Of a DNA stretch of 64,000 bases, positions 31,681 through 45,236 are shown piece by piece. The stretch's first letter is position 1. Each line of letters opens with the position of its first letter. The notes under the pieces are model-generated. The model saw only the letters and a program-made list of their open reading frames with translations. It did no database searches and was not told where the DNA came from. Source of the stretch: Hippasteria phrygiana (lineage: Eukaryota > Echinodermata > Asteroidea > Valvatida > Goniasteridae); NCBI GenBank assembly GCA_037893225.1, contig JAZGUH010000327.1, positions 1-64,000 of the forward strand, given 5' to 3'. The position numbers were made by a program, and so were the translations under genes.

Positions 31681-32610
31681 TATTGCAGGGCTATGTATTA
31701 AATAAATCTACCGTACATTGTTCAAAGCTGCTACGTGCGTGCTTTGCGGGTTTATCACCCTGAAAAATAAATGTGCAAATTTAATTACTAATAATTGTTA
31801 GCATTAGATAAATTATATGCTTTCCAGTAAGTCTTTTCACCCAAAAAAGAGCAACGATAAGTAACGAGACTTCGTTTTAAGTTTAATAAGTCAGTATATA
31901 TCCAATAAAATGCAATTTGCACAGCCAGAAAACGGACATACGTGTATAGCAGCCTTAAATTGAAAAGCCTAATCTCCAGACAACTAAAGATGGGCCGCCA
32001 AATCCCTCCCTCCCTAACCCTGAGTTATTGTAGTCGGGGGTAACAAAACTCACACATATATTCTGTAATATAAATCGTAGATGGTTCTGTAACAAGTTTA
32101 AAAGTCCTCTTTGTAAAAGCCCCCAAATCACTTTAAATCTGACAAATCTTCAAACTCAGTAGGTTAGCACCATACTGACAGCTTACTCCATGCAAGATAT
32201 TTCGTAACCGGGTAGGAGCGAGTGACAGTTGCACATCACAGTCCATGATGGGCGTAAATCACGGGGATGGGGTATATATCCTCCCATTTTTGACCAGGGA
32301 GGGATAGACCATGGAATACCCCCCCCCCCCCCCCCCCCCCTACGATTTCTGTGAGTGAGAACAAAAAATGTCGATTTCGAGGTTATCTTGTAACTTTCCA
32401 ACAGTGTATACAAAACGGAAAACAAACAGTACTTTAAACTTTAAACGTACCGTTGTGTTGTCAGGCAGAGGGAAATAAGTGTGCATATTTGCAGGGTAAC
32501 CAGACCTTTGTATTATGAACAGCGCCCCCAGTCCTCCCCCCCCCCCCTGCTTTTCGAATTTCTTTGGTCGGCCGGGATTGTGGTCAACCACCACCCCCAT
32601 CCCCCTGTAC
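31681..32610. other. Intergenic with C homopolymers
   Basis: No gene seen. C-runs at about 32319-32340 and 32537-32547. The segment 32240-32320 resembles 8461-8545. Remaining sequence is AT-rich. Confidence 0.45.
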
Positions 32611-32785
32611 CCAGCAAGATATGGGACCAAGGGGTACCCCCCCCCCCCCCCCTTGTCCCTATACCCTACACACACTCCAGACTATTGTTTATAACACATC
32701 CCCCTAGATATCTTAAAAGAATTCCTGAGATTCCGGGAACACAATGACTAACACAAAAGGGGGGTTCGACGTCCCATATCTTGCT
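32611..32785. mobile_element. MITE M4, copy 1 (ATATGGG ends)
   Basis: AGCAAGATATGGGAC at the left pairs with GTCCCATATCTTGCT at the right. The interior has CTATACCCTACACACACTCC, a C-run and TTCCGGGAACACAATGACTA. An inverted second copy at 47778-47950 shares the interior and has GCGCGATATGGGG/CCCCATATCGTGC ends. Confidence 0.8.
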
Positions 32786-33019
32786 TCAAATAATCCCCAA
32801 CTCGCCACCCCCACCCCCCCCCCCCCCTCACACACACCCAAGTGTGTAAACACCGGCAATCGCGGACCTCCTATTGTCCCTCTTTTGTTTATACTCTTAC
32901 TTTTCGGAAGGCCTCCCATTGGTTTTGTACACGATTTTCAATCGTGGACCTTGACACAATCGCGGACCCTATTGTCCTCTTTGTTAAAGGTCCACGGTTT
33001 GAATAGCTATACAAACGCA

Positions 33020-33195
33020 CATAGAGTCGTACTTCCCCAATAAGTGCGAGGACAATGCTTTGTGTTTCCTATTCCTTTAATATAACCCAACCCCACAGAC
33101 TAAGCACGTACTTCTACGTGCGAGGACCGATTTCAACAAAAGACTTGACGTGCGAGGACTGAAAGGTTTCTTTGTATTTCCTTTCTCCATAGCGT
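33020..33195 (+). repeat. Dispersed repeat R4, copy 1
   Basis: TTTGTGTTTCCTATTCCTTT, TATAACCCAACCCCA, GTGCGAGGACCGATTTCAAC and GAGGACTGAAAGGTT are shared with 52046-52250. Short repeated GTGCGAGGAC words. Type unknown. Confidence 0.7.
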
Positions 33196-33796
33196 GAACT
33201 GTGTGGGGTAGGTCGATTTCTAAAGACACCCTTGTGGGGTACCATTGTCCCCATTGTTGCCTTTTCTTATGCCTACCCCACAACCACCCCTATGTACGTC
33301 CACATGTGCGTTTTTCTATACTTATGTTCGTTTCCGAACAGCTCCTATAAGGTTTGTACACGAAATTCTCCCGAGGACTCGGCCCAAGTCCTCGGTGTCA
33401 TTGTTATCCCTAATCCCCCATTGTCCCAAGTCCACTCTCGTATATAGCCTAACCCACTCACAGATTTACGCCGCTGTCAGTGTCCTTGGGGAAAATGTCT
33501 TTGCTTGGGCGATAACAAAATAATGGACACCAACGTTGTCGGTTGTGTTTCAATGTTGAGCCAATGTTGACACAACATTACGCGCAGTTTATACCTGGCT
33601 GCACCCGCACGGTGTATCATTGACGGAAACTTAATCATATCAGCACTTGCGATACCCTCCCCGAGGCTATTATACCACATAGCGACAAGAAACTCCCCGG
33701 ACCTACATACCTTTGCTTCTGTTTGGCGATGGAATGGGAGCATAATAAGAGGCATTTTAGTGTTTGGGGTTAATATTCGGTAAAAAATGAATGTTA

Positions 33797-33930
33797 AAAG
33801 TGAACAAAGAAAACTGGCAGGAGCGGGATTCGAACCTGCGACCTCCGGAATACCGTACCGGTGCTCTACCAACTGAGCAATCTTGCCCTATGTTGGCGGT
33901 CTCCCAAATTGTCAGTATCTTTGTTGTGGT
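33797..33930 (-). repeat. tRNA-derived SINE fragment, minus strand
   Basis: On the minus strand: AAAGATACTGACAATTTGGG, GACCGCCAACATAG, then a full head GGCAAGATTGCTCAGTTGG to GGTTCGAATCCCGC and CTGCCAGTTTTC. The leader upstream of the tRNA-like head is the same as in the array at 5219, so the leader belongs to the element. Confidence 0.85.
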
Positions 33931-35421
33931 TTGTTTGATGAAGTAAAACAAAAAAACGTTAATATATTAACATTTTCTCAATGTTAAAGGAGCCGGTGTG
34001 GTATATAGCATTAGCGGAGATGAAAACATAGGGCCTAGTTGCTGGCACTGTGAAATAACCATTATAAGGTTTCATCCGAGTCACAAGAAAATAGTTTTAA
34101 CAGACTGTTCTGTTTTCAGTCAAAAGGCGAAGTAAAAAAACAAAATGAAGGATTGCCTATCTGATTCATGTGAAGTGTCTCAAGGTTCATATTTCCGTTA
34201 CCGGTACCTTTTCCGCATGAAAAAAAAAGTCTCATGAGATATGTAGGCCTGCAGATTTTCCGAAGACTATTGAAATTTGAAATTTCTCTAACACCCTTGT
34301 TTTTAGATGTCACGAGCAGAATAAAAATATGCGTAGCAAGCCATCTTCCAGGCTAACGTCTTTGTTACCCTTGGACAGGCATGGGTAGACATTTCGACTT
34401 ACATGTTACATCATTTGAATAACAAAGATATACTTATGCATATAAGGTCTGTCCTCACATAAATATAAATGCAAATGAAATCACACGAACAGATTTGTAC
34501 TGGGATTGTTTGACCCATACTGTTCTGACTAATTGACTGACTGACTGACATGCAACCCAAGTAACGCCAGCCGTTATTTGTGTTTACTCGTTCCCAAGTT
34601 GAAAAGCATTCTCGGGATTGTTTCATTCTTAGGTTACTCCCATATAGAGTCCAAATCACGTTCTCCAAACGAAACTAAGGTAATCGAACGGGTTGTAAAT
34701 ATGGTATTTCCAGCCATGTGGAAGTTTTATCAACATTATAAAATGGGGTGGGTATAGTGCGTATATACCGCGTGGTGCCGGTGGTGCCGGTGCCCAAACA
34801 CTTTAGGCATGAAGCAACTTTTTAGTTGTAATTTGGGCTCGAGAATGTACGGATAGTTTCTCAATAATACGGTACGCTTAGATTGCAGTTTCCAATACAA
34901 TGGAATTTTTATGACATGAATTTTATGACATGGATTCATGTTAATAGCGTTATTTCCAGGTGCTTATTTAGCAATTATAGGGAGTGGGAAATTTTCAGTT
35001 CTTTTTTCAGCTTTATATTTATGAGCATGTCATACAGAATTCATCACAGCCGCGGGTGGCATCTCCATAGCACTGTGTATACAAATATCAAATATTTTCT
35101 ACATTTCCTTGGCGTAGGTTTTGATTCCCATATCAAATAGCTCATTTGCAATTGAAACGAACTTGTAATAAACCTTTATTATCAAAGTATTCTTACTTGG
35201 TTATTTTGCAGGATGATATACATACCGTTATTCTTTTGGACAATTTTTTTTGTCTTTTACCAAACAAACATTGGGGCTCTCTTGCATGAGTAGATTGGAA
35301 CTGTTTTCAAAGAAGTGAACACATTGACAGAAGCATTAAGGTCATGCTCGCACTTTGGTAAGACATTGTTTTTGGCGTGTAGCAAGAAATTGAAATAAAT
35401 TTTCATTGCACGGGTTCTTTA
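33931..35421. other. Intergenic, no gene recognised
   Basis: AT-rich, with short repeats such as GACTGACTGACTGAC (about 34534-34548) and GGTGCCGGTGGTGCCGGTGC (about 34774-34795). No exon or complete element identified. Confidence 0.5.
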
Positions 35422-35937
35422 GGTAATATACATTTGCAAACATCAGAAACAAAACTATGGAGTATATGAAATACCTCACTTGACTGTAAAAACTAAGTAA
35501 ATAATATAGTCTCAAGCATCTTGTGAAATCATGACACCTGGTGTTCTATCATTTTCAAGAAAAGTGGATTTTTATAGCAATTTCTAGCGATGGTGGTTGG
35601 AAAAAAAACTTACTTTTTTCAAATACTGCCCCCAATTTACCAACTTTAGTAAGTCCACAATTGTTTGGCAATTGGTTACACATCCGTGAACGAGTGCAAG
35701 CCAGCTAGACTAGTTCCCCGACCTTATAATTCACAGACGTCTATAGATTGCACCGTTTTGTCTGAAGAAGGGTCAGGGAACAAGACTAGAGGAACAGCAG
35801 TTTATCTCTTTGTTTTCCCAGCATGCACACAAAACTTTAAACAGGTCAGTGTTGCAGTATTTGCTATAAAATATTAACCCCCAAATCCAATCATTTCTGA
35901 AAATTACAGCAAAACCAAATGTTGTGTAGCTTACTAC
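35422..35937 (+). repeat. Dispersed repeat R1, copy 3
   Basis: GGTAATATACATTTGCAAAC to AAACCAAATGTTGTGTAGC, with AAATACCTCACTTGACTG, AAGAAAAGTGGA, GGTCAGGGAACAAGACTAGA and AACAGGTCAGTGTTGCAG in order. The ends are degraded. Confidence 0.78.
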
Positions 35938-38320
35938 TTGTAAGCTTTTTTTGGCGTTGTTCAGCCCCCTGACCACATACTTTGTCGGTTATATCCCGAC
36001 TGAATTATTCAGCTATAACTACCCCAACCATGTCCCCATGGCGTTCGGGCGGTATGCTTTATCATGCTGTCACCATCTTTGCCTTGTTCCCTGTATGCAT
36101 TAGCAATTATGAATAGTGATTCTAATTATTGAATGAAGGTGCCAGACTATTTTTTCCTTCCAGCCTCGGTTTGGTTACATTGATTTTAATAGGAGAAAAA
36201 CAAAATGGCTGCACCATGATAAATGTCTATATAGCTCAAGCCGCTCCCTCGCCCTAGCACTGGACATTTGCATATCGAAAATCATGGATATTATAATTAG
36301 CTTTATTGCAGACGAATGTGTTTGATGTGGTATATAATCTGGCACTGCAAGGCACTTTGTGCTTCCTTAAGTGGACACATACCGGTAGTAGAAAGCTATA
36401 TACGACATCCAAGCATTTCAGGTACGTCAGTTCAGGTTGGGATCCGTAGCTAGGAAAATTGGGGCTAACCAGTTTTTAGGACTCAGGTTTTGGCGACAGG
36501 ACAATTTTGGATATTTATGAAGTGCTTTAGTTGTTGGTGTTTTACTCATAAACAGTTTATTTTTTTTTTTTGGGGGGGGGGGGGATTCATTCATGAAATC
36601 ATTCCAGGCCATTACGAATTGTCAGCTTGTAGTAACCAATTAGAAAAAGGCGAGGTACTCTCCAATCCAGGGTCTACTATTGAGAATGGGGATGAAAGCA
36701 CACCCTGGGGACAAGGCTGTTACAACCCTCGATACTCCTCTGTTCAGTAACAAAAAACGTAAACGTTTTTATTAGCGAAAACATGTAGGCCTACATGTTA
36801 AAAACAAATCGTTCTTGACTGTGGGGGATTGAGCCAAGATGGCGGTAAAGCAAGCTTGACAACTCTTTTCTTTCATGACATCGAATAGTATTTTGACTTG
36901 TTTTCAACCCTACAAATCATATTGACCACAAACTTGTCATCGTGAAATATAGGAATTATCGACAGTCGTGAAACAACCGGGGGGGGGGGGGGGTTCCTGC
37001 ATGTCAAACCAATCAATATTCTTTACCACATTAGTGCATTCGGTGGTTAATCGAGTAAGATTCTGATTTATAACCATTTGTGTTTTTGAATCAACGGTAG
37101 AGATCAAGAACACTGACAGGGTCAACCAAGGTCTGTAATAGAATTTAAAAATTTCAGCATAAATGGTGAAAATGTATAGTAAAAGTCGCTAGAACAACTT
37201 GTTTTGCTGATGAGAACAAGATTCAGGAAATTCCACTTTGTCCACGGGTAGTACCTTTTAAATAGAATAACTTATTCAAATGAAGGGAGACGGTTAATAT
37301 ATATGATCTGTCCAATGGAGTTGTATGGGTAAGTTCGTTGTTGCGAAACATAACTTAGTAAATAAACATATATTTCTACTAAAAATGCTGTTCCAAGTGA
37401 GTTAAAATAGGTTTCAAAACAGGTTTAGTCATGCGGTCGGAATAAGCTCCGGTCGACAAACGGATGCTCCACATGCTATCTTTAAACTATATACCCTTTC
37501 TCAGAGACATGAAGTACCAAGACAACAATTTTAGTCACCACTAATTAAATAATATCTATTAAGAAGTATACTTATTAAACGTTTCTGCCCAAAGTGGGCT
37601 TCCTATCATTCCGAACCACCGGGTACATCTTTAAACTAGAAACGATCCCACCTCGAAGTATTTTGAAGTACACACGGTCAACGTAAACGAACTCTGCCAG
37701 AGCGACGCTGATCTGACTTAATTCGGGTCACACCTGTTGAATCATGTCTGTACGTTGGTTATAAAGATGGCTGTATATAATAAATGCTGGCGGATTAAAA
37801 TAAACGAGACCTTGATGTGATTGGAACTCGTAGCTTAAGTTCCGACCCTTGGCATGGGGGAATCATGTCAAGGAAGCTTTGTAGAGTCTCCATACAGTTT
37901 CCATCTCCAACGTTTGTGTTATCTTCCTCTACAATATAATACAAGGGTTGTACAGTTGGTTCAAAACGATAGAACCCACGTTTGACAAAAATTGTAACAT
38001 ACGTCTCCAAACATTTTGAAACTTTTTTCCGTGCATAAGGATGAACTTTTAAGCACAATTGGTGAACAAATCTCGGAAAAGGTTGTTATGCTAATTTTGA
38101 ATGATGAAAAATCAAATCTTCCTAACTCTTTGTTAAACTTATCAACATAAAGACTTACTAACTTAAAACAGTATTGAAAATATTTTGGCAAAATTGGAAA
38201 TCAGCATTTTGGATTTTTTCTGTTACAACAATATGACATCATATTGAGATCATAACATTAAGAAGTCACTTTTTACTGCAAAGAATGCAACTCTCAAAAC
38301 TGTTGTCATATTTTGTAACA
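35938..38320. other. Intergenic, no gene recognised
   Basis: G/C runs at about 36571-36583 and 36980-36993. A perfect 18-bp palindrome ACATGTAGGCCTACATGT lies at 36781-36798. CAGGGTCTACTATTGAGAA (about 36668) also occurs near 960. Open frames of 60-90 codons have no recognisable content. Confidence 0.45.
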
Positions 38321-38725
38321 GAAAATGCCAAAATAAAACTACTGAATTGTTATGAAATACCTGGTACACCGGTACCTTATACTTGACTGTAAGTAAATAT
38401 TGGTCTCAAGCGTCCTGTGAAATAAGGGCACCCGCTGTGCTGTTATTTTCAAGAAAATATCAATTCCCAGCGATGGTCGGCCGACGATCGTTGGAAATAG
38501 TAGTTCCCCAACCTGATATTTCCCTGATGTCTATAAATTGCTCGTTTTGTCTGAAGTGGGTCAGGGAACCAGACTACAAGAATAAAACAAATTATCTTTG
38601 TTTTCCAAACATCTATGCACAGAAAAACTTTAAACAGGTCACTGTTACTGTGTTTGCTATAAAATACTAACACCCAAATCCATCCATTTTTAAATATTAC
38701 AGCAAAAGCAAATGTTTTATGCTAC
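38321..38725 (+). repeat. Dispersed repeat R1, copy 4
   Basis: GAATTGTTATGAAATACC, GTGAAATAAGGGCACC, GGTCGGCCGACGATCGTTGG, GGTCAGGGAACCAGACTACA and AAACAGGTCACTGTTAC, in the family order. Both ends are worn. Confidence 0.78.
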
Positions 38726-41700
38726 GTTTAAATATATGAAGGGCGATTATGTTAATATTATCAGCCCAAGGGAATTGACAAGTAGGCGTAGGTTGTAGTT
38801 CATTGTTGCTTAGTATGTAGTATGTAGTTCATTGTTGCGTATGAATACAAGGTTGTGCACGTTGTGTTGAAGTTGTACCGCTGACTGACGCTGAGTGAAT
38901 TTAAATAGGGAATTTTTCTCTTTCCGAGGCAGCGCGCTCAGCTGTGAATAAAAACGCAACTGGACGGAAAACAAAAAGTGAAATTATGAAATAAAACTTA
39001 GACAGCACGATCAATATACATGTGCCTACTTTGGGGTGAAAATAACCGCATCAAAAACCCGATGTGATTAAAAGATCCAACTATTTTATGAAAAATCCCT
39101 TCATGAATATTGAACGATATATTGATTAATCCGCGGAATTGTTTTTGGCCATGAAACATTTCCTGATACGTACATGTAGGGCTATGCTGGCATTAAATGC
39201 ACATAGCTATTTTTTTATTGTCAAATAGAATATTATTAGAAACCTTCAGAGACCCATACGGCTAATTGAGTATCGTAAAAGACATGAATAGCTTTTTGAT
39301 CGTCCTATAAATCATGTGACTTTCCTGTAGGAAACCTAATTCAGAGATCCATAGGGCTATCGGGCTATACTAAACATAGCTTTTCTTGCTGTCCTATATA
39401 GGACTGTGCCTTTAGTATTGAAATCCTTTACCCGATAGTAGGCCTAACTGTCCTATATCTGAGGAGAAACCGACAAAAGAAATTCCACAAGATAAATTTT
39501 ATAATTTATGATTTGTTTTTAAAGAATATAATCTGTCACGTACGATTCCTACATGACTTGTCTTATAGGAATCCATGGGAATTATCCCATAGGATTCTTA
39601 CAGGCTGTCACAAAAAAACAGATTCAGGGAGATAAGTATTTTTTGGGGCTGCAAATTTAAAGGCACTTTAAGCCGCATAAAATGTAATAGCAGATACAAT
39701 TTTTCTGGTGTGCATGTTCATTAAACAGCGGTTTTGAGCAAGGACAGGTGTCCATAATTATACAAGAAAAAAAGAATTCACGTTTTTGTGTAGTTTTTAA
39801 AGAAGTGAGTATAACTGATGAATTTTTGCTTTTTGCATGTATTCAAATTTGGCTAGGCTTGCCTTAATTTAAAAGCTACACATATAAAAAAAATGTGGAA
39901 TGGCGTTTACCATTTAACGCGTTCGCTATCACCACCCAGCACCCATTTGTCGTGCGGCTAAAAACTAAACTCGCTGATCAGTAGGCCCTAAATAGAATCA
40001 GTCAACCATACGGTGCGACTCGAGCTTATACAGTGTCACTTTCGTGCCTGGAACATGGCATAGGATGACTGGTGACTTCTTGTATACACGGAAAGGACAT
40101 CATTTTGTGGGTTATATGAAATATTAACCTGTCACGAAGTTCCCAGGAATGTTGACGATTTCAGGAAATAAAATGTATACTTTCCCAGGATGCATTTTTG
40201 CAATTCATATCCTTTATTAATGGCATGACACGAACAACTGATGACGACAGTTCACAACGCATGCTGGAAAATGACGAAAACAAATTAAAGTGGTAATACA
40301 GCACTGCTTTATAGGAAACCATACGAGGTTAAATACAATCCAGCTCCATGTTGTCCATCAACTCCAGAAATATTTGGGAAGTCTGGCGGGCCGACCACAT
40401 GTTTAAAGGATCATAAGGAAGTGTCATGAAATATTTACACTTCGCACGAAGGGAAATGACAAATCGTTTTGTGAAAAATAAACTGCAATTCGTGGAATTA
40501 CTGATCCGACTTAAAGGAAAGCGAGCAAATATGGCACCATATCCATCACAAACCGGCGGCGTAAATACCGGGGGAGGGGGTAGGCATGGGACCTGAGTCC
40601 CGATGTTCCCCCGCGTGCCCTCCCCACCGGTTATTGCAGCTGTGCAACAAGTACGGTATTGATGCACACCAAGTGCCAGTGCCACCCCAACTCTAGTATT
40701 TTTGGGCTGTCTGAAACTCCGCTATATTTTGAGCCAACACTAAAGCCGGGACTGGTACGGTATCCCGTTCCCGTCTTTAAGGGGGGGGGGGGGTTGGGGG
40801 CGGAGCGGCCAAATCCCCCTTGGCAACCAATTGGCCTCCCCATTGGCAAAAACCAAAAGCATCAAAATGATATGCAGTTGTGTTTTGTTCTTGTATTGTG
40901 GCCCCTAGCTGGCACTGTGCCCCCCCCCCCCCCCCCCCCCATGTCCAGAGCTGGCGGTAGGCCAGAAGGTATCTATATAGTCTGAGTTGCCGAGAGCGTC
41001 TGCAAAGAGCCCCAACATTGTGCCGATTACAGAACAGCTTTTCAAAAAGAAAGAAAAAAAATACTACTACCCAAAAACCCCGCCATTTCACTGAGAAATT
41101 TTTGACCATTTAGACGCCATTTTGTTTTCATTTTTTAGCAGAATGACGTCATGCCCGGCCCCGACAGTCTGCGATTTGACGTTTGTATGTTGTAGTGTTC
41201 ACTGCGCTTATGAAAACCAGGCTTAGGCCTAATATTCTTGTTCAAAACGGCTGCGTTGCAGAAACCCTGGGCATGCAGCGCGACTGAAGTGCAACCACTA
41301 TCCCTGCGTAAATTCTAGAGACTTCGCACCGCGGGTGTTTCTCAACGGACAGACCCCACCATGGGGTTGTTAGTTTCAATAAGCCAAATCGGAAGTCACA
41401 TCTTAGGAACAGTTTGATACTGTGGCAGATCACATCTTTCTATTTTAGAGTACGCCGTAGAGTGTTGTGTGCACGTGAAGCACGACGTGCTCCGAGCAAG
41501 TTGGGTGTCGTAATAATGATGATGGTCAGATGATGGTCAGTGTAGCTGTGTATCCTCACGGGAGTTAAGAACCATCCTGGAATGATACATTACAATCCCG
41601 TCGATCAGGGCCAATGATATTACGTGAAGCGCTTTGATCCGTTATACATTGTGTATCAATGAGAGTAGATTATCATCATGTCACTTTTATAATATCTACT

Positions 41701-42554
41701 TTTCTGCCAAACTGGAACCACGCCGAATAAACCTAAAAACGAAGACATGATTTTTGTTTTATTAATATACCAATTTTTTGACCCAGACCAGGGGGTTTCC
41801 GATATAGAAAGTTGAAACCGGAGGAGAAATGAGAAGTTTGAAATCAAAATACCCCGAAGGAAATCCTAAAAGGGATTCTGGATTGATCATCCATGGCCTA
41901 AACCGATCGGGTGATATTATTTATGCACTCACACACCGAGGAGGTGTGACACTGATAGCCCGATAGGTCCAATGTCAACCAGCTGGCTGTAATCAGTATA
42001 TCTACACAGCTTAGTTTTGATGGACACCTGAGTATGACACGTGCAGCCTCATTACTCCTGTTTGGGAGATCGCAATGGCAATTTCGCTTACATTTCACAA
42101 ATTCAATGTGTCAAAAGACACACAATACAAGACTAATGGCGTACCGGTATTATACTGAACAAAACACATGCTTTCGATCAAAGACGGACTTGCAATCGGC
42201 AACGTACACGTCTGCCCATAGTTTAGGGGCTTCGGTACCAATTTAGGTACAAGTAAAAAGACTACTACCATCTTTCCCCACAGGCAAACAGAAACGAAAG
42301 GCAAAAACGAAAATGATCAGAAAACACAAGAGGTTTGAGGCATTATTGGGGGGGGGGGGGGGAGGGGGGGCTTCAACCGTAAATCGGGTAAGGAACTTGC
42401 AATTGATATCCCCGTCCCCTCCGAAGGAATCCATCAGTCTTCTTGGGATATGGTAAACACAATAAGAGGGTACTATTTCAGTTGGGTAAACCATTTTGTA
42501 TTTATCAAACTCATACAGCCGCGCCCTTCTGTTGTGCCCACGACTTGTCAGATC
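38726..42554. other. Intergenic, no gene recognised
   Basis: No exon supported. At 39190-39620 the words CTATAGG, CCTATA and CATAGGG recur, possibly a worn word-array element. A C-run at about 40921-40940 and G-runs at about 40782 and 42350. The frames at 40329-41109 read through homopolymers and have no family signature. Confidence 0.45.
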
Positions 42555-43006
42555 CAGGGGTGTGCATTTACGGTTAGTACGGGAATCGGGTAGGCCCTAC
42601 CCGATTGAAAAAAACAACACGGGTACCTGGGTACTCGTTAAAGAAAGCCAATCCCAAAAATTTAATCTCAGAAATTGCTGTTCATATTGTTTGTAAAGGC
42701 CGGCACGTTAACACTATCACATCGGTGCATCAATGCAACAAGATGCAAATGTGTACAGTGAGATAGCTTTACGGTGTAAATTGCATTTTCGCAAGCGTCA
42801 TATACGTTAATCTGTTTTGTTTTACCATGTACCCTGGCTTTCATAAAGAAAATTCCCCACAAATGATATTCAACAACTTGTTCATTGTTTGAAAAATGAC
42901 TAAGTAATATGTTAATTCGGTTACGGGTACTCGATTCCATAATCTGGAACTGATTCATGGCATGTGGTCCGGAATACGGGTACCCTGTTCGGATGCACAG
43001 CCCTAC
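42555..43006. mobile_element. hAT-like MITE M5, copy 1
   Basis: CAGGGGTGTGCATTTACGG at the left, CGGATGCACAGCCCTAC at the right. Interior has TACCCGATTGAAAAAAAC, GGGTACCTGGGTACTCG and TACTCGATTCCATAATCTGG, as in the copy at 63316-63886. Flanks TCAGATC and TCAGAAC are a worn duplication. Confidence 0.82.
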
Positions 43007-44438
43007 TCAGAACTGTCGGGTGCATGGTATTTATTTTACCTTTTCACGCATCATCAGTAACGAAGTGCTTATTTAATTCACGTAAACCAGTCAATCGTGC
43101 CATGTGCGCCCACTATACATGTATCATATCACCCTATGCGGCCCACACGTGGCGGCATTGTTTACGTTTCACGCTATTCTGGTCACGTGGGTGAAAAGGC
43201 TCTGAAAGCGGAAGATCGAGAGAAAAGAGGGGAAGGACATGAGTGTAGAAAAACAAACAAACAACACCAACATGAACAGGTCTTTTCAAGGTGCTTCTGA
43301 AGGATATCTAACAATCCTGACGCAAGGTTTGTAATTGGCGCGGCATGGCAAGCTGCGTTACAATTAGCCTTTTAGAGGTAAATGCGGACACAATAGGAGG
43401 GCGCTATTTGATTTGGGTATACCTTTTGTGCCATACAAAAGGTTTACAAACCGGTGGAGCATTTATAACAATAAACAAATACATATGGAACAGACTAAGA
43501 GTAGCAACAGATTTCCAGTGAGAGACTGATTGTAAGGATGAGCCCAAGTCTTCTCCAACCAAATTAACAATGCGCTTCAATATGTAGGCCTATCTAAGTA
43601 CAAAAATCCAAGTCCCAAGTACTTTGACATCCGAGTACTACTTTTCAAAGCCAGGTACGGGTGCCAAGTACGAGTAGGGTGCTTAAAAAATAAATACACT
43701 TGGGTCATACATCGGGAAGAAAAACGTAATCCATGCAGATAAACCAACATTTCAAAGAATCATCTATTGGAATTTATTGGCCCAAAATGTACTTCTCGAT
43801 CTTCCATTAGTTTTCGAAATACAATAGATATGAATTGACTATTCTGTTATTCATAGAAGCTTCAAAGGGCCGAGTCCTGGAAATGGAGTACGAGTCGGCC
43901 TACATCTACGGTCGAGTACAAGCAAGTCCGGTACATTGAGCCTCAAGTACGAGTACCGAAAATCGACTCCGCGGACTTGCATACTGTACGAGTGCAAGTA
44001 TAACCAAATACATGTTGTGGTCAAGAACGAGTACAACACTGCTAGCTACTATCCCCACACCCCTGTACACGAAATAGTTACCGCCTACATCATACGTCGG
44101 GTGGAATAGGTTAAAATTCCTGCAATTGTATAACTTCTAATCAAAATGTTTCCTCGTTTTGTGTTGCTCAGCAATCACAATAAAATCTCATCTTAATATT
44201 TCCGGGTGTGCAGATAACATAATATACAGAGGATGCTTCTTTCCGGAGTCAGAAGGTTATAATCAATAATATTGGCCATCTGTTAAACTGTTTGAAAGGT
44301 CTAAACATCCTGGAAAATGTGTAGCCTAACTGAAACTGAACGTAGGCCTATTGAAACAATATCATATTATTTCTTAGCACTGCAAATTCTACTGCAACTT
44401 TCAAAGCGTATTTTGCACAAACTCTGCTTATGATCAGA
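43007..44438. other. Intergenic; GAGTAC-rich segment
   Basis: From about 43610 to 44040 the words GAGTAC, AAGTAC and AAGTCC recur at short intervals and end with CGAGTACAACACTGCTAG, which resembles the right end of M3 elements (CTACAACCCTG). A diverged M3-like element is possible. No gene found. Confidence 0.4.
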
Positions 44439-44653
44439 GGCCAATTTCATAGAGCTGCTTAAGCACAAAAACCTTGCTTAGCAAAATCAGGTTATCGGGC
44501 AAAACTGATTTTCATGCTAAGCAAACAACAGCGAAGTACCAGTCACAAGCAATATACATTGCATTGAGTTTTGGCTGGTAACCTTATTTTACTCAGCAAG
44601 GATTTTGTGCTTAATGAAATGTTTCTGCTTAAGCAGCTCTATGAAATTGGCCC
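44439..44653. mobile_element. MITE with GGCCAATTTCATAGAGCTGC ends
   Basis: GGCCAATTTCATAGAGCTGC at the left and AGCAGCTCTATGAAATTGGC at the right. Inside, GCTTA/TAAGC words recur (GCTTAAGCAC, TTGCTTAGCA, GCTAAGCAA, GTGCTTAA). The outer bases and the word-array plan resemble the element at 51642-51891. Confidence 0.87.
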
Positions 44654-45236
44654 CCTGATGTCACTGTTGTGATAATGTTTATCACATGCATGGGGGCTGG
44701 GGGATGCTCTCCCCCCCCCCCCCCCCCCTTCAGCTGCTTTGCTTGGCGGTAGAGTTCTGCTTTACCATAAATACACAAAATTCTAGGGGGGGGGGTAGAA
44801 TTTTACAGCACAGAGAGAAAATATAATTGGTTTAATTTCAAATGGAGAGAGTGACATCTATAGGGGTAAATGACTGGTACCGTCCCCTCCCCCAGTAACG
44901 CCGCGGCAGTTGTGGCACATCCACCCACCACTAATGTTGCCACTGCTTAAATTTGTTTTCAAGATCTTGAAAATTTTGGGGGGGAGGGTTTGGTCACCCA
45001 CCCCTTTCCCCCACCCAATGTTTTTCGAAGTGTGTCTTGTGGCTGCCATTGAGTTGAATTAAGACCGATCTCTATTCAGGAATTGGCAATCAGCCCTACT
45101 GCCATTTTCCAATTCAGTTGTAAGTAAAACTGTGAATTGTTCATGTAATACATCTAACGGTGCAAAGGTTGCCCACCACCACATCACCGATTGTTCCCAT
45201 TTTCCCTGTGTTTAATAAATGTAGTAAAACTTACAG
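44654..45236. other. Intergenic with C/G homopolymers
   Basis: C-run at about 44711-44728 and smaller G/C runs near 44786 and 44978. No gene recognised. Confidence 0.4.

Noticed and set aside
40329..41109. Pro- and Gly-rich frames around 40.3-41.1 kb
   Set aside because: They read through C and G homopolymers, and no splice sites or conserved peptides support them.
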